Of a stretch of DNA of 62,500 bases, positions 55,432 through 62,500 are shown in pieces; position 1 is the stretch's first letter; the number at the start of each line of letters is the position of its first letter. The notes beneath the pieces are model-generated. The model was not told the origin of the DNA. It made no database searches and saw nothing but the letters and a program-made list of their open reading frames with translations. The stretch comes from Roseovarius mucosus DSM 17069. Lineage in GTDB: Bacteria; Pseudomonadota; Alphaproteobacteria; Rhodobacterales; Rhodobacteraceae. Both the position numbers and the translations under genes were made by a program. The stretch is from NCBI RefSeq assembly GCF_000768555.3, contig NZ_KN293980.1, positions 21,726 to 84,225 on the forward strand. Direction: 5' to 3'.

Positions 55432-56063
55432 CCGAAATACCCCATGTGAAAGGCGGATTGCGCCTCGAGCCGGCCATAGGTTTGGCTGAGCGGGCAGGCG
55501 CGGCGCACCGCACAGCCGCGCGCGCGGCAGTCATTTCCGGGGCGGTCGAGATCGGATTTGCAGGCCGGGACGTTATAGGCGTCCGGGCGCAGGGCATCGA
55601 CCGGGCAGGCGCGCAGGCAGGGCTGATCCGGGCAGGTGTCGCAGGGGCGCGGGCCGGAGGGCGGCAGGACAAAGCGGTCGCGAAAGGCGAGGGCCCCGCG
55701 ATAGGAGATCATCAGACCGGCCGCGTCATGCACCAGAAGGCCCATGGGCGAGGGCCAGGCGCGGGCGCTGCGCCGCGCCCAATCGGTGAAGGGCTGCCAG
55801 GGGGGACCGGAAAAGGGGAAAAACGGCGTGGCCCCGAGCGCGTCAGCCATGGCGGTGATGACGCGGGCCGACCAGCGGTTCATCGGGTCGCGCGCGCCGT
55901 CGCGATATTCGGGCGTGGCGGTGAAATGATCCCAAAAGCCCGGCTCGGCGGGGCTGAGCAGCACTAGGGTTTGCAGGCCGGGCAGCTCATCGGGCGCCAG
56001 ATGCAGCGCGCCCGAAGTGGTCAGGTGATGCGCGCCCGCAAGGTCAAAGAGCGCCGGGGGCAT
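55428..56063 (-). CDS. 4Fe-4S ferredoxin-like protein (QueG-related)
   Basis: A 211-residue protein. It has an eight-Cys ferredoxin region CDTCPDQPCLRACPVDALR (about 140-160) followed by CKSDLDRPGNDCRARGCAVRRACPLSQ. The N-terminal half resembles epoxyqueuosine reductase QueG partially but is shorter. The start is the ATG at 56063, with a GTG at 56072 as an alternative; neither has a good ribosome site. It starts 18 bases after the argB stop and overlaps sixA by 4 bases. The reaction is unknown. Confidence 0.82.
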   Translation of the reverse strand: MPPALFDLAGAHHLTTSGALHLAPDELPGLQTLVLLSPAEPGFWDHFTATPEYRDGARDPMNRWSARVITAMADALGATPFFPFSGPPWQPFTDWARRSARAWPSPMGLLVHDAAGLMISYRGALAFRDRFVLPPSGPRPCDTCPDQPCLRACPVDALRPDAYNVPACKSDLDRPGNDCRARGCAVRRACPLSQTYGRLEAQSAFHMGYFG

Positions 56064-56081
56064 GGCGGGCACGCGCGCGGC

Positions 56082-56978
56082 TCAGCTCTGGCTGGAGCGG
56101 GGCACACGGGGGGTGTTGTTGCCCCGGATGAGCGAGCCTGCGCCATGTTCGGTGAAAAGCTCGAGCAGGGTGGCGTTGGGCGCGCGCCCGTCGAGGATGA
56201 CCACCGCGCGCACGCCGCCCTCGATGGCGGCAAGGGCGGTTTCGGTCTTGGGGATCATGCCGCCCGCGATCACGCCGTCACGGGTCATCTGGCGAATCTG
56301 CTCGGCGCTGAGTTCGGTGACGACACGGCCCTCGCCGTCGCGCACCCCGTCGATGTCGGTGAGCAGAAGCAGGCGGTCGGCCTTGAGGGCGGCGGCCACG
56401 GCACCTGCGGCGGTGTCGCCGTTGATGTTGTAGGTCTCACCCTCGTGGCCCGCGCCCAAGGGGGCGATGACGGGGATCATATCGGCGGCAAAGAGCGTGT
56501 GCAGGATGGTGGGGTCAATCTCGGTCGGTTCGCCGACAAGACCCAGGTCGGGATGCGAGGGCGTGCAGGTGATGAGCCTTGCATCCTTGCCCGAGAGGCC
56601 CACGGCACGCCCGCCCTGACCGTTGATCGCGGCCACGATGCGTTTGTTGACCTGACCAGAGAGGACCATTTCCACAACTTCCATGGTGGCGGCGTCGGTC
56701 ACGCGCTTGCCATTCACGAATTCCGACTTGATCTCCAGTTTCTCGAGCATCTGGTTGATCATCGGCCCGCCGCCATGGACGATCACCGGGTTGACGCCGA
56801 CCTGGCGCATCAGCACCACGTCGCGGGCGAAGGTCTCCATCGCCTCGTCGCTGCCCATGGCGTGCCCACCGAGTTTGATCACGACAATCGCGCCGGTGTA
56901 GCGTTGCAGATAGGGCAGCGCCTCGGAGAGGGTGCGGGCGGTGGCGATCCAGTCGCGATTCATGTCTCTGGCCTTCAT
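56082..56978 (-). CDS. argB: Acetylglutamate kinase
   Basis: A 298-residue arginine-pathway kinase. [27 protein letters not shown] near residue 30, [20 protein letters not shown] near 62, [16 protein letters not shown] near 120 and [28 protein letters not shown] near 192 are the usual motifs. The ATG at 56978 has GGAG 6 bases upstream; the later ATG at 56963 lacks a site. It is the first of four tightly packed minus-strand genes. It phosphorylates N-acetyl-L-glutamate; arginine feedback is likely. Confidence 0.96.
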   Translation of the reverse strand: MKARDMNRDWIATARTLSEALPYLQRYTGAIVVIKLGGHAMGSDEAMETFARDVVLMRQVGVNPVIVHGGGPMINQMLEKLEIKSEFVNGKRVTDAATMEVVEMVLSGQVNKRIVAAINGQGGRAVGLSGKDARLITCTPSHPDLGLVGEPTEIDPTILHTLFAADMIPVIAPLGAGHEGETYNINGDTAAGAVAAALKADRLLLLTDIDGVRDGEGRVVTELSAEQIRQMTRDGVIAGGMIPKTETALAAIEGGVRAVVILDGRAPNATLLELFTEHGAGSLIRGNNTPRVPRSSQS

Positions 56979-57106
56979 GCTGATCTCCGACGCGGGGTTG
57001 CGTCCTTCATTACAATCTGCGCGGGGTGGTGCCAAGGCCCGTTGCGGGCGGGCCGCAAAGCGCTAAGGTTGAGCGCAGGGGATCCCGCGAACGAAAGAGG
57101 GGGCGC

Positions 57107-57838
57107 ATGTCCGAGACCAAAACGCTGTTGCTGACGGGGGCAAGTCGGGGGATTGGGCATGCCACGGTGCGGCGGTTCAATGCGGCGGGGTGGCGGGTGA
57201 TCACCTGTTCGCGGCAGCCTTTTCCAGCGGAATGTCCCTGGGGAGGCGGGGCCGAGAACCATATCCAGATGGATCTGGCGGACCCCAATGACGTTATCGC
57301 CAAGGTCGAAGAGTTACGCGCGCGTTTGGGCGGGCGGCTGGATGCGCTGGTCAATAACGCGGGGATTTCGCCCAAGGGGCCGGAGGGTGAACGCTTGAAT
57401 ACGTTCAGCACGGATCTGCGGACCTGGGGGCAGGTGTTTCACGTCAATTTCTTTGCCTCGGTCGTGTTGGCGCGCAGTTTGCGAGATGAACTGGCGGCGG
57501 CGCGCGGCGCGGTGGTCAATGTCACCTCTATTGCCGGAAGCCGCGTGCATCCCTTTGCCGGCGCGGCCTATGCCACGTCCAAGGCGGCGTTGGTGGCGCT
57601 AACGCGCGAAATGGCGCATGATTTCGGCCCCTTGGGCGTGCGGGTCAATTCCATTGCCCCCGGAGAAATCCGCACCGCAATCCTGTCGCCGGGCACCGAC
57701 AAGTTGGTCGAGAGCATCCCGATGCGGCGGTTGGGCGAACCCGATGAGGTGGCCAACACGATCTTTTTTCTCTGCTCCGAGGGGTCGTCCTATATTTCCG
57801 GGACAGAGATCGAGATCAACGGCGCGCAGCATGTCTAG
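57107..57838 (+). CDS. Short-chain dehydrogenase/reductase
   Basis: A 243-residue Rossmann enzyme. TGASRGIGHATVRRF (NAD(P)-binding TGxxxGxG) is at residues 10-24, the NNAGIS segment near 82, the catalytic Ser in VTSIAGSR and the YxxxK pair in AAYATSKAALVALTREMAHDFGPLGVRVNSIAPGEI. It belongs to classical SDRs of FabG type. AAAGAGGGGG precedes the ATG. It is divergent from argB. Substrate unknown. Confidence 0.92.
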   Translation: MSETKTLLLTGASRGIGHATVRRFNAAGWRVITCSRQPFPAECPWGGGAENHIQMDLADPNDVIAKVEELRARLGGRLDALVNNAGISPKGPEGERLNTFSTDLRTWGQVFHVNFFASVVLARSLRDELAAARGAVVNVTSIAGSRVHPFAGAAYATSKAALVALTREMAHDFGPLGVRVNSIAPGEIRTAILSPGTDKLVESIPMRRLGEPDEVANTIFFLCSEGSSYISGTEIEINGAQHV

Positions 57839-57892
57839 AGCGGGTTTCGTCTGATCGGGGGCACATTGCCCCAACCTCTGAACCGGGGCGAG

Positions 57893-57975
57893 GTCCCGGG
57901 TCAAGCCCGGGACGGGTGTGGTTTCGAGTGAGGGCGACACGTGCTGACGAAACGGGGCGGCCCATGGGCCGCCCC
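57893..57975. terminator. Two perfect palindromes between the SDR and fasciclin genes
   Basis: GTCCCGGG / CCCGGGAC (57893-57900 with 57906-57913) and a 22-base perfect GC palindrome at 57954-57975 lie between convergent genes. The second, read on minus, ends with GTTTCG and is the likely terminator of the fasciclin gene; the first may end the SDR transcript. Both are of the type common in roseobacters. Confidence 0.65.
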
Positions 57976-57999
57976 GCCGCTGCCGATCGTGAGTGGTGG

Positions 58000-58479
58000 T
58001 TATTTCGGCAGGATGACGCTGTCGATCACGTGGATCACGCCGTTGCTGGCCTCGATGTCGGCCTGCACCACCTTGGCGCCATCGACGGTTACGCCATCGG
58101 TTGTGCCGATGGTCACGTCGGTACCCTGCACGGTGGTGGCGGTCATGCCATCCGAGAGATCGCCCGACATCACCTTACCCGGCACCACGTGATAGGTGAG
58201 GACGGCGGTCAACTTGTCCTTGTTCTCGGGCTTGAGCAGGTCCTCGACCGTGCCTGCGGGCAGGGCGGCAAAGGCATCATCGGTGGGAGCAAAGACGGTG
58301 AAGGGGCCTTCGCCCTTGAGCGTGTCGACAAGGTCAGCGGCCTGCACGGCGGCGACAAGCGTCGAGAAGCTCTCGTTGCCGGCGGCGATGTCGACGATGT
58401 CCTTGCCGTGGTTGTCGGCAAAGGCCGGGCCGGCCATCAGGGCGGCGGCGGTCAGGGCGAGATAGGTTCTGCGAAACAT
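58000..58479 (-). CDS. Fasciclin-domain exported protein
   Basis: A 159-residue protein with signal peptide [22 protein letters not shown] single FAS1 domain has [40 protein letters not shown] (H1 box) and [13 protein letters not shown], then the end [13 protein letters not shown] (H2 box). FAS1 proteins act in adhesion or periplasmic stress response. GGAGACG serves the ATG. No partner gene is close. Confidence 0.93.
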   Translation of the reverse strand: MFRRTYLALTAAALMAGPAFADNHGKDIVDIAAGNESFSTLVAAVQAADLVDTLKGEGPFTVFAPTDDAFAALPAGTVEDLLKPENKDKLTAVLTYHVVPGKVMSGDLSDGMTATTVQGTDVTIGTTDGVTVDGAKVVQADIEASNGVIHVIDSVILPK

Positions 58480-58861
58480 GGTTTGCGTCTCCGTTTAAGT
58501 GTTCGTTTTCACGACCCCGGGATCGGGATCATGTGAGGCTTACGGCACGGGACGGGGATTGGTTCACCGGGGGTTTCCGCCGATGCGGTTTGACCTGCGG
58601 GATCTGCCCGCTAAGCTGGGCCTGTCAGAAAATTCCAGTCACGTTTTTGTGAAGAGGCGGAAATTATCCCGTAGGCTGCGGGCCTTTCAGCCGGGTTTCC
58701 CGCCGTATCTGCGCGAGGCAGGCGAAAGGCCTGAATCGCGCCCGGATCTGATGAAACAAGGGGCGAAGACACCGTTTGCACGCTTGTTTGACACGCTGGA
58801 ATGGCGCAGGTTGCGCGCGAGGCGCCTCTTGCGGCGTGGGCGGGATCATTGGAGTTTTCAG
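58480..58861. other. Gene-poor 382-base region
   Basis: The start contains the fasciclin promoter (58480-58520), and the end contains GGAG 58846 before the next gene. The plus strand stays open from 58499 in frame with the glutamate-synthase-like gene, but the reading (rich in R, G and P) is not like a known N-terminal domain. No RNA gene or repeat was seen. Confidence 0.5.
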
Positions 58862-60355
58862 ATGGGGTATGTGACGCAGATCCTAGAGGTTCTGGCGCTG
58901 TTGTTCGTGTTCGCCTTGGGCGCGGTCGTGCTGGCGGTGGTGCTGTTCTATATCCTCGACAGAACGCAACCCGGCGATGCGATCCGGCGCAATTATCCGG
59001 TGATCGGGCGGTTTCGGGGGCTGTTCACCAAGCTGGGCGAGTTCTTTCGCCAGTATTTCTTTGCCATGGACCGCGAGGAGATGCCGTTCAACCGCGCGCA
59101 GCGCGATTGGGTCAGTCATGCGACCAAGGGGGCCGGCAATACGATTGCCTTTGGCTCTACCCGTAATCTTGGGGTGCCGGGCACGCCCATCTTTGTGCCT
59201 GCGGTGTTTCCGCCGCTGGATGATCAGTTTGCAACCACGGCGCCAATGCAGATCGGGCCAACGGCGGCGATTCCCTATATGGCCAAGTCGATCTTCAACA
59301 TCTCGGGCATGAGCTATGGCGCGATTTCGCGCCCGGCGGTCGAGGCACTGAGCCGAGGGGCGGCCAAGGCGGGCATCTGGCTCAATACCGGCGAGGGGGG
59401 GCTAAGCCCGTTTCATTTGGTTGGCAATTGCGATCTCGTCTATCAGATCGGCACCGCCAAATACGGTGTGCGCGATGCGCTGGGCAATCTGAGCGATGCG
59501 CGGCTGCGTGAGGTGTCGGACAATCCTTGCATCAAGATGTTCGAGCTGAAGCTGGCGCAGGGCGCCAAGCCCGGCAAAGGTGGCATCCTGCCCGGTGAAA
59601 AGGTCAACGATGAGATTGCCGCCATTCGCGGGATCGAGATCGGCAAAGACAGTATTTCGCCCAACCGGCACGCCGATATCAATGACTATGGCGAGCTGTT
59701 GGACGTGATCGGCCATATCCGGCAGGTGACGGGCCGCCCGGTCGGGTTCAAGACCGTGATCGGATCGTCCGAGGCATGGGAGCCACTCTTTGAGATGATC
59801 ATGGCGCGCGGGCCGGATTGCGCCCCGGATTTCATTGCGATTGACGGCGGTGAGGGGGGCACAGGGGCTGCCCCTATGCCGCTGATGGATCTGGTGGGCA
59901 TGCCCATTCGGGATGCGTTGCCGCGCATGGTCGATTTGCGGGATCGCTATGGGCTCAAAGAGCGCATTCGCATGATTGCGGCGGGCAAGCTGATCAATCC
60001 CGGCGATGTGGCCTGGGCGATTTGCGCAGGCGCGGATTTCGTCACCTCGGCGCGCGGCTTCATGTTCAGCCTCGGCTGTATTCAGGCGCTGAAATGCAAT
60101 CGCAACACCTGTCCGACCGGCATTACCACCCATGACCCCTATTTGCAGCGCGGACTGGTGGTGGAGGACAAATACGTCAAGGTCGCCCATTACGCCAAAT
60201 CGGTAATCAAGGAGGTTGAGACCATCGCCCATTCGGTCGGCGTGGCCGAACCGCGCCTGATGCGGCGGCGGCATGTGCGGCTGGTACAGGCGGATGGCAC
60301 CTCGGTCGCGTTCAATAAAATCCGGCCAAGTTACAATGCGGACGCGGTATTGTGA
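58862..60355 (+). CDS. FMN-binding glutamate synthase family protein
   Basis: A 497-residue protein. It has an N-terminal membrane segment (VTQILEVLALLFVFALGAVVLAVVLFYIL, about residues 5-33) and a TIM-barrel domain like the FMN-binding domain of glutamate synthase (GMSYGAISRPAVEALSRGAAKAGIWLNTGEGGLSP, then IDGGEGGTGAAPMPLMD and CRNTCPTGITT-type end with Cys in KCNRNTCPTG). The membrane-anchored form is found in many bacteria; its reaction is not glutamate synthesis. GGAG 8-14 bases before gives the ATG at 58862. A longer frame is open upstream. Confidence 0.85.
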   Translation: MGYVTQILEVLALLFVFALGAVVLAVVLFYILDRTQPGDAIRRNYPVIGRFRGLFTKLGEFFRQYFFAMDREEMPFNRAQRDWVSHATKGAGNTIAFGSTRNLGVPGTPIFVPAVFPPLDDQFATTAPMQIGPTAAIPYMAKSIFNISGMSYGAISRPAVEALSRGAAKAGIWLNTGEGGLSPFHLVGNCDLVYQIGTAKYGVRDALGNLSDARLREVSDNPCIKMFELKLAQGAKPGKGGILPGEKVNDEIAAIRGIEIGKDSISPNRHADINDYGELLDVIGHIRQVTGRPVGFKTVIGSSEAWEPLFEMIMARGPDCAPDFIAIDGGEGGTGAAPMPLMDLVGMPIRDALPRMVDLRDRYGLKERIRMIAAGKLINPGDVAWAICAGADFVTSARGFMFSLGCIQALKCNRNTCPTGITTHDPYLQRGLVVEDKYVKVAHYAKSVIKEVETIAHSVGVAEPRLMRRRHVRLVQADGTSVAFNKIRPSYNADAVL

Positions 60356-60433
60356 CCGCACGTTAAGACCCCTGTGCTGGCGAGGACCGTGTCTGTCTCT
60401 ATATGTATACGGGGAACCCATAGGAGACATGAC

Positions 60434-61348
60434 ATGGCCCATCGCTGGAAAAACACCCTCAGTCTGAAGGACGTCACGCCCGAGTCGGCGTTTCTCAATC
60501 GCCGCCAGTTGATCGCCGGGGCGGCGGCGGGTGTGGGCCTCAGCCTTGGGGGACCGCGTGCGCGGGCCGAGACGCAGGCCGATACGTTGACGCCCAATGA
60601 TTGGGACGACATCACCACCTATAACAATTATTATGAGTTCGGCACCGACAAGGGCGATCCGGCTCGTAATGCACGCACGCTGACGGTGTCACCCTGGAGC
60701 GTGACGATCGACGGTCTGGTGGACCGTCCCGGCGCCTATGACTTTGACGAGATCATGGCCAAGATGACCATCGAGGAACGGCTCTACCGGTTCCGCTGCG
60801 TCGAGGCCTGGTCGATGGTCGTGCCGTGGAACGGATTTGAACTGGCCGACCTCCTCGATCTGGCGGGCGTCCAGAGCGCCGCGAAATACGTGGCCTTCGA
60901 GACCGTATTGCGCCCCGATGAAATGCCGGGGGTGCGCTATCCGGTGCTCGACTGGCCCTATGTCGAGGGGCTGCGTCTGGATGAGGCGCTGCATCCGCTG
61001 ACGATCATGGCCACGGGCATTTATGGTCGCGACATTCCCAATCAGAACGGTGCGCCGCTGCGTCTGGTGGTGCCATGGAAATACGGGTTCAAGTCGATCA
61101 AGTCGGTGGTGCGGATCACCCTGACCGACAAGGAGCCGCCGACAAGCTGGAACAAGGCCAATGCCCGCGAGTATGGCTTCTATAGTAACGTGAACCCCGA
61201 GGTGAATCACCCGCGCTGGTCGCAGGCCTCGGAACGGCAGATTGGCGGCGGGCTGTTCTCTGCGCGCGTGCCCACGCTCATGTTCAACGGTTATGGGGAT
61301 GAGGTGGCGGGGCTCTATGCCGGCATGGACCTGAAAAAGAACTTCTGA
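60434..61348 (+). CDS. msrP: Periplasmic methionine sulfoxide reductase catalytic subunit MsrP
   Basis: A 304-residue molybdenum-cofactor enzyme. The Tat signal [19 protein letters not shown] has RR near residue 23. The Moco part has [23 protein letters not shown] with the Mo-ligand Cys (C in RCVEAW) and [25 protein letters not shown] near the end. MsrP reduces methionine sulfoxide in periplasmic proteins. GGAG 60422 precedes the ATG. It is followed directly by msrQ, with a one-base TGATG overlap. Confidence 0.95.
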   Translation: MAHRWKNTLSLKDVTPESAFLNRRQLIAGAAAGVGLSLGGPRARAETQADTLTPNDWDDITTYNNYYEFGTDKGDPARNARTLTVSPWSVTIDGLVDRPGAYDFDEIMAKMTIEERLYRFRCVEAWSMVVPWNGFELADLLDLAGVQSAAKYVAFETVLRPDEMPGVRYPVLDWPYVEGLRLDEALHPLTIMATGIYGRDIPNQNGAPLRLVVPWKYGFKSIKSVVRITLTDKEPPTSWNKANAREYGFYSNVNPEVNHPRWSQASERQIGGGLFSARVPTLMFNGYGDEVAGLYAGMDLKKNF

Positions 61349-61950
61349 TGCTGCAGGACCGGATCAACGGGTTGGCGCGGCAGGTGCCGGTCTGGGCGGT
61401 GTGGTTGCTTGGGCTCGTACCGGCGGTCTGGACCTTCTATCTGGGTCTGACCGGCGGGCTTGGGGCCGAACCGATCAAGGCGCTGGAGCGCGAGCTGGGT
61501 GAGGTCGCCTTGCAGCTGGTGATCCTTGGTTTGTGCATCACTCCGCTGCGCCGTTATCTGGGCGTTAACCTGATCCGGTTTCGCCGGGCGGTGGGATTGC
61601 TGGCCTTTACCTATGTGTCCCTGCATCTGCTGGTCTGGCTGGTGCTGGATGTGCAGATCTGGGCACAGATATGGGCGGATATTCTCAAGCGGCCCTATGT
61701 GACGGTCGGCTTTACCGCGTTCCTAATGATGATCCCCTTGGCGCTGACCTCGAATGACCTGTCGCTGCGGCGGCTGGGGCCGCGTTGGCGGGTGTTGCAC
61801 CGGCTGACCTACGCGGTGGCGATTCTGGCTGCGGTGCATTTCATCTGGCTGAGCAAAGGCTTTCAGATCGAACCGCTGGTCTATCTGGCCGTGATTCTGG
61901 CTCTGTTGGGGCTGAGATGGCGACCGATGCGCCAGAGTCGTCGGGTTTGA
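61348..61950 (+). CDS. msrQ: Haem-binding membrane subunit MsrQ
   Basis: A 200-residue membrane protein with six hydrophobic segments. It belongs to the ferric-reductase-like haem family: LGLCITPLRRYLGVNLIRFRRAVGLLAFTYVSLHLLVWLVLDVQ with a conserved His near 93, later RRLGPRWRVLHRLTYAVAILAAVHFIWLSKG with His near 151 and 164. It passes electrons from the quinone pool or flavin reductase to MsrP. The ATG overlaps the msrP stop by one base. No gene follows on this strand before the right edge. Confidence 0.93.
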   Translation: MLQDRINGLARQVPVWAVWLLGLVPAVWTFYLGLTGGLGAEPIKALERELGEVALQLVILGLCITPLRRYLGVNLIRFRRAVGLLAFTYVSLHLLVWLVLDVQIWAQIWADILKRPYVTVGFTAFLMMIPLALTSNDLSLRRLGPRWRVLHRLTYAVAILAAVHFIWLSKGFQIEPLVYLAVILALLGLRWRPMRQSRRV

Positions 61951-61994
61951 GTCGGACGCTCGTGGCCGGATTTACTGGGTTTTGGGGGTAAGTC

Positions 61995-62003
61995 TGTGGA
62001 TAA
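61995..62003 (-). other. Perfect DnaA-box nonamer (TTATCCACA)
   Basis: On the minus strand the bases read TTATCCACA, the ideal DnaA box. Only one copy lies here, so an origin is not supported. It sits between msrQ and the rRNA-operon promoter. Confidence 0.3.
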
Positions 62004-62098
62004 CCCCAGATGTAGGAGAGAGTCGCAATTTCCGTGAGTAATAATGTTACGCGAGGCGCCGAAAATCTTGCCGATCTTTCCCCTAACCCCTTAATATT

Positions 62099-62179
62099 CC
62101 GTAAAAAACCGGGTTCGTGAAAAAAAGATGACAAAAGCCAAAAAAAGGGGTTGCGGGTCTGAGCCTCTAACCGTAAATA
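62099..62179 (+). promoter_or_regulatory. Candidate rRNA-operon promoter
   Basis: An A-rich stretch (62100-62147) of UP-element type precedes TTGCGG (62151-62156), a 17-base spacer and TAAATA (62174-62179). The stretch after it leads into the rRNA leader. Assignment rests on this layout and on memory of rhodobacterial rrn promoters. Confidence 0.65.
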
Positions 62180-62500
62180 CCCCTTCACCGGCGCTGCTGA
62201 GGCGGTTGCTGGGACGCGGAACGGAGTTGAGCGGAAGCTTGGTGAAGTTAGGCGGATAGAAATTCTGAGGTAGGATTGGCGGGTTGCGCTAGGTAGTTTG
62301 GCGCTCTCGGTTGATTTTGTCTCGACGCTCTTTGAAAATTTGATGACTGAAGAGATATGTGGGCGGTTTGGTTCATTTCGATGGATCAACGTCTGTATAT
62401 CAACGCTACTAGGGTTTCGGCCCGATGATGTAGTGTCAGCTTCACTGTCTTGTATGGACTTCGGTTTCTTTGGAAACTGATGTGCATCAGACAGATGACT
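62180..62500 (+). ncRNA. Leader of an rRNA operon (16S gene starts beyond the window)
   Basis: The 320 bases before the window end hold no protein gene. They carry a boxA-like antitermination site GCTCTTTGAAAATT (62327-62340) and a tract that I recall as typical of the region just upstream of 16S in Rhodobacterales: GAAGAGATATGTGGGCGGTT (from 62349) and GTGTCAGCTTCACTGTC (near 62434-62452), then GAAACTGATGTGCATCAGAC (from 62474). The mature 16S would begin some tens of bases past 62500. A short open frame (62298-62480) here is not a gene. Confidence 0.75.

Noticed and set aside
61995..62003. Replication origin suggested by a perfect DnaA box
   Set aside because: Only one box was seen, with no cluster of boxes, AT-rich unwinding region next to it, or origin-linked genes.
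62298..62480. Short plus-strand open frame of 60 codons near the right end
   Set aside because: It lies in the rRNA leader and has no ribosome site or known relatives.

Overview
The window reads as chromosomal DNA of a marine alphaproteobacterium of the Roseobacter/Rhodobacteraceae type. The basis is high GC content, the gene families present (XoxF with FlhS/FlhR-type regulators, AapJQMP, TrcR/DUF1013, Atp12, TRAP transporters), dispersed palindromes familiar from that group, and an rRNA operon leader of rhodobacterial type at the right edge. Coding density is high. Almost every gene has a recognisable family, and no phage, IS element, CRISPR array, tRNA or plasmid function was seen.

Left part, 1-24 kb: a methanol/alcohol oxidation island in two blocks. 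Block one (3-5653) has the end of a glutathione-dependent formaldehyde dehydrogenase, then xoxF (lanthanide-type PQQ methanol dehydrogenase), xoxG (cytochrome c), xoxJ (periplasmic binding protein) and a CXXCW-family rhodanese. Facing them are a SoxYZ-like carrier with a single cysteine and a DUF2380-type exported protein. Next come an aromatic aminotransferase, a 3-mercaptopyruvate sulfurtransferase, a small membrane protein and smpB on the minus strand. A complete malonate module follows (8631-15116): a GntR regulator facing a TRAP transporter (P, Q, M), malonyl-CoA decarboxylase and malonyl-CoA ligase. Block two (15363-23756) has a PQQ-associated periplasmic binding protein, beta-propeller, small exported protein, ABC ATPase and ABC-2 permease, then an FlhR-like response regulator, a FIST sensor protein and an FlhS-like hybrid kinase. 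Methanol would be oxidised in the periplasm by XoxF, electrons would pass to XoxG, and formaldehyde would be handled by the glutathione route. No pqq biosynthesis genes lie in the window.

Middle, 24-45.5 kb: a phnM-like amidohydrolase, lipase and TPP enzyme in one minus-strand row; NUDIX and EamA genes that overlap at their 3' ends; groES-groEL under a perfect CIRCE element; Mn-dependent pyrophosphatase; an FadH-like flavoenzyme; a DUF4399 protein; a LysR regulator; an FMN reductase; an orphan Tat-exported family-5 binding protein; aroC; an EamA transporter; RNase T2; trcR; DUF1294; and the conserved dnaX-ebfC-recR cluster.

Right part, 45.5-62.5 kb: a small phosphatase, crcB, an rluC-like gene broken by one extra G in a G-run, an HAD phosphatase, atp12, the general amino-acid ABC transporter aapJQMP, a minus-strand operon of argB, a Fe-S protein, sixA and an acuC-type deacetylase, then an SDR, a fasciclin protein, an FMN glutamate-synthase-like protein and msrPQ. 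The last 400 bases look like the promoter and leader of an rRNA operon whose 16S gene starts just beyond the window.
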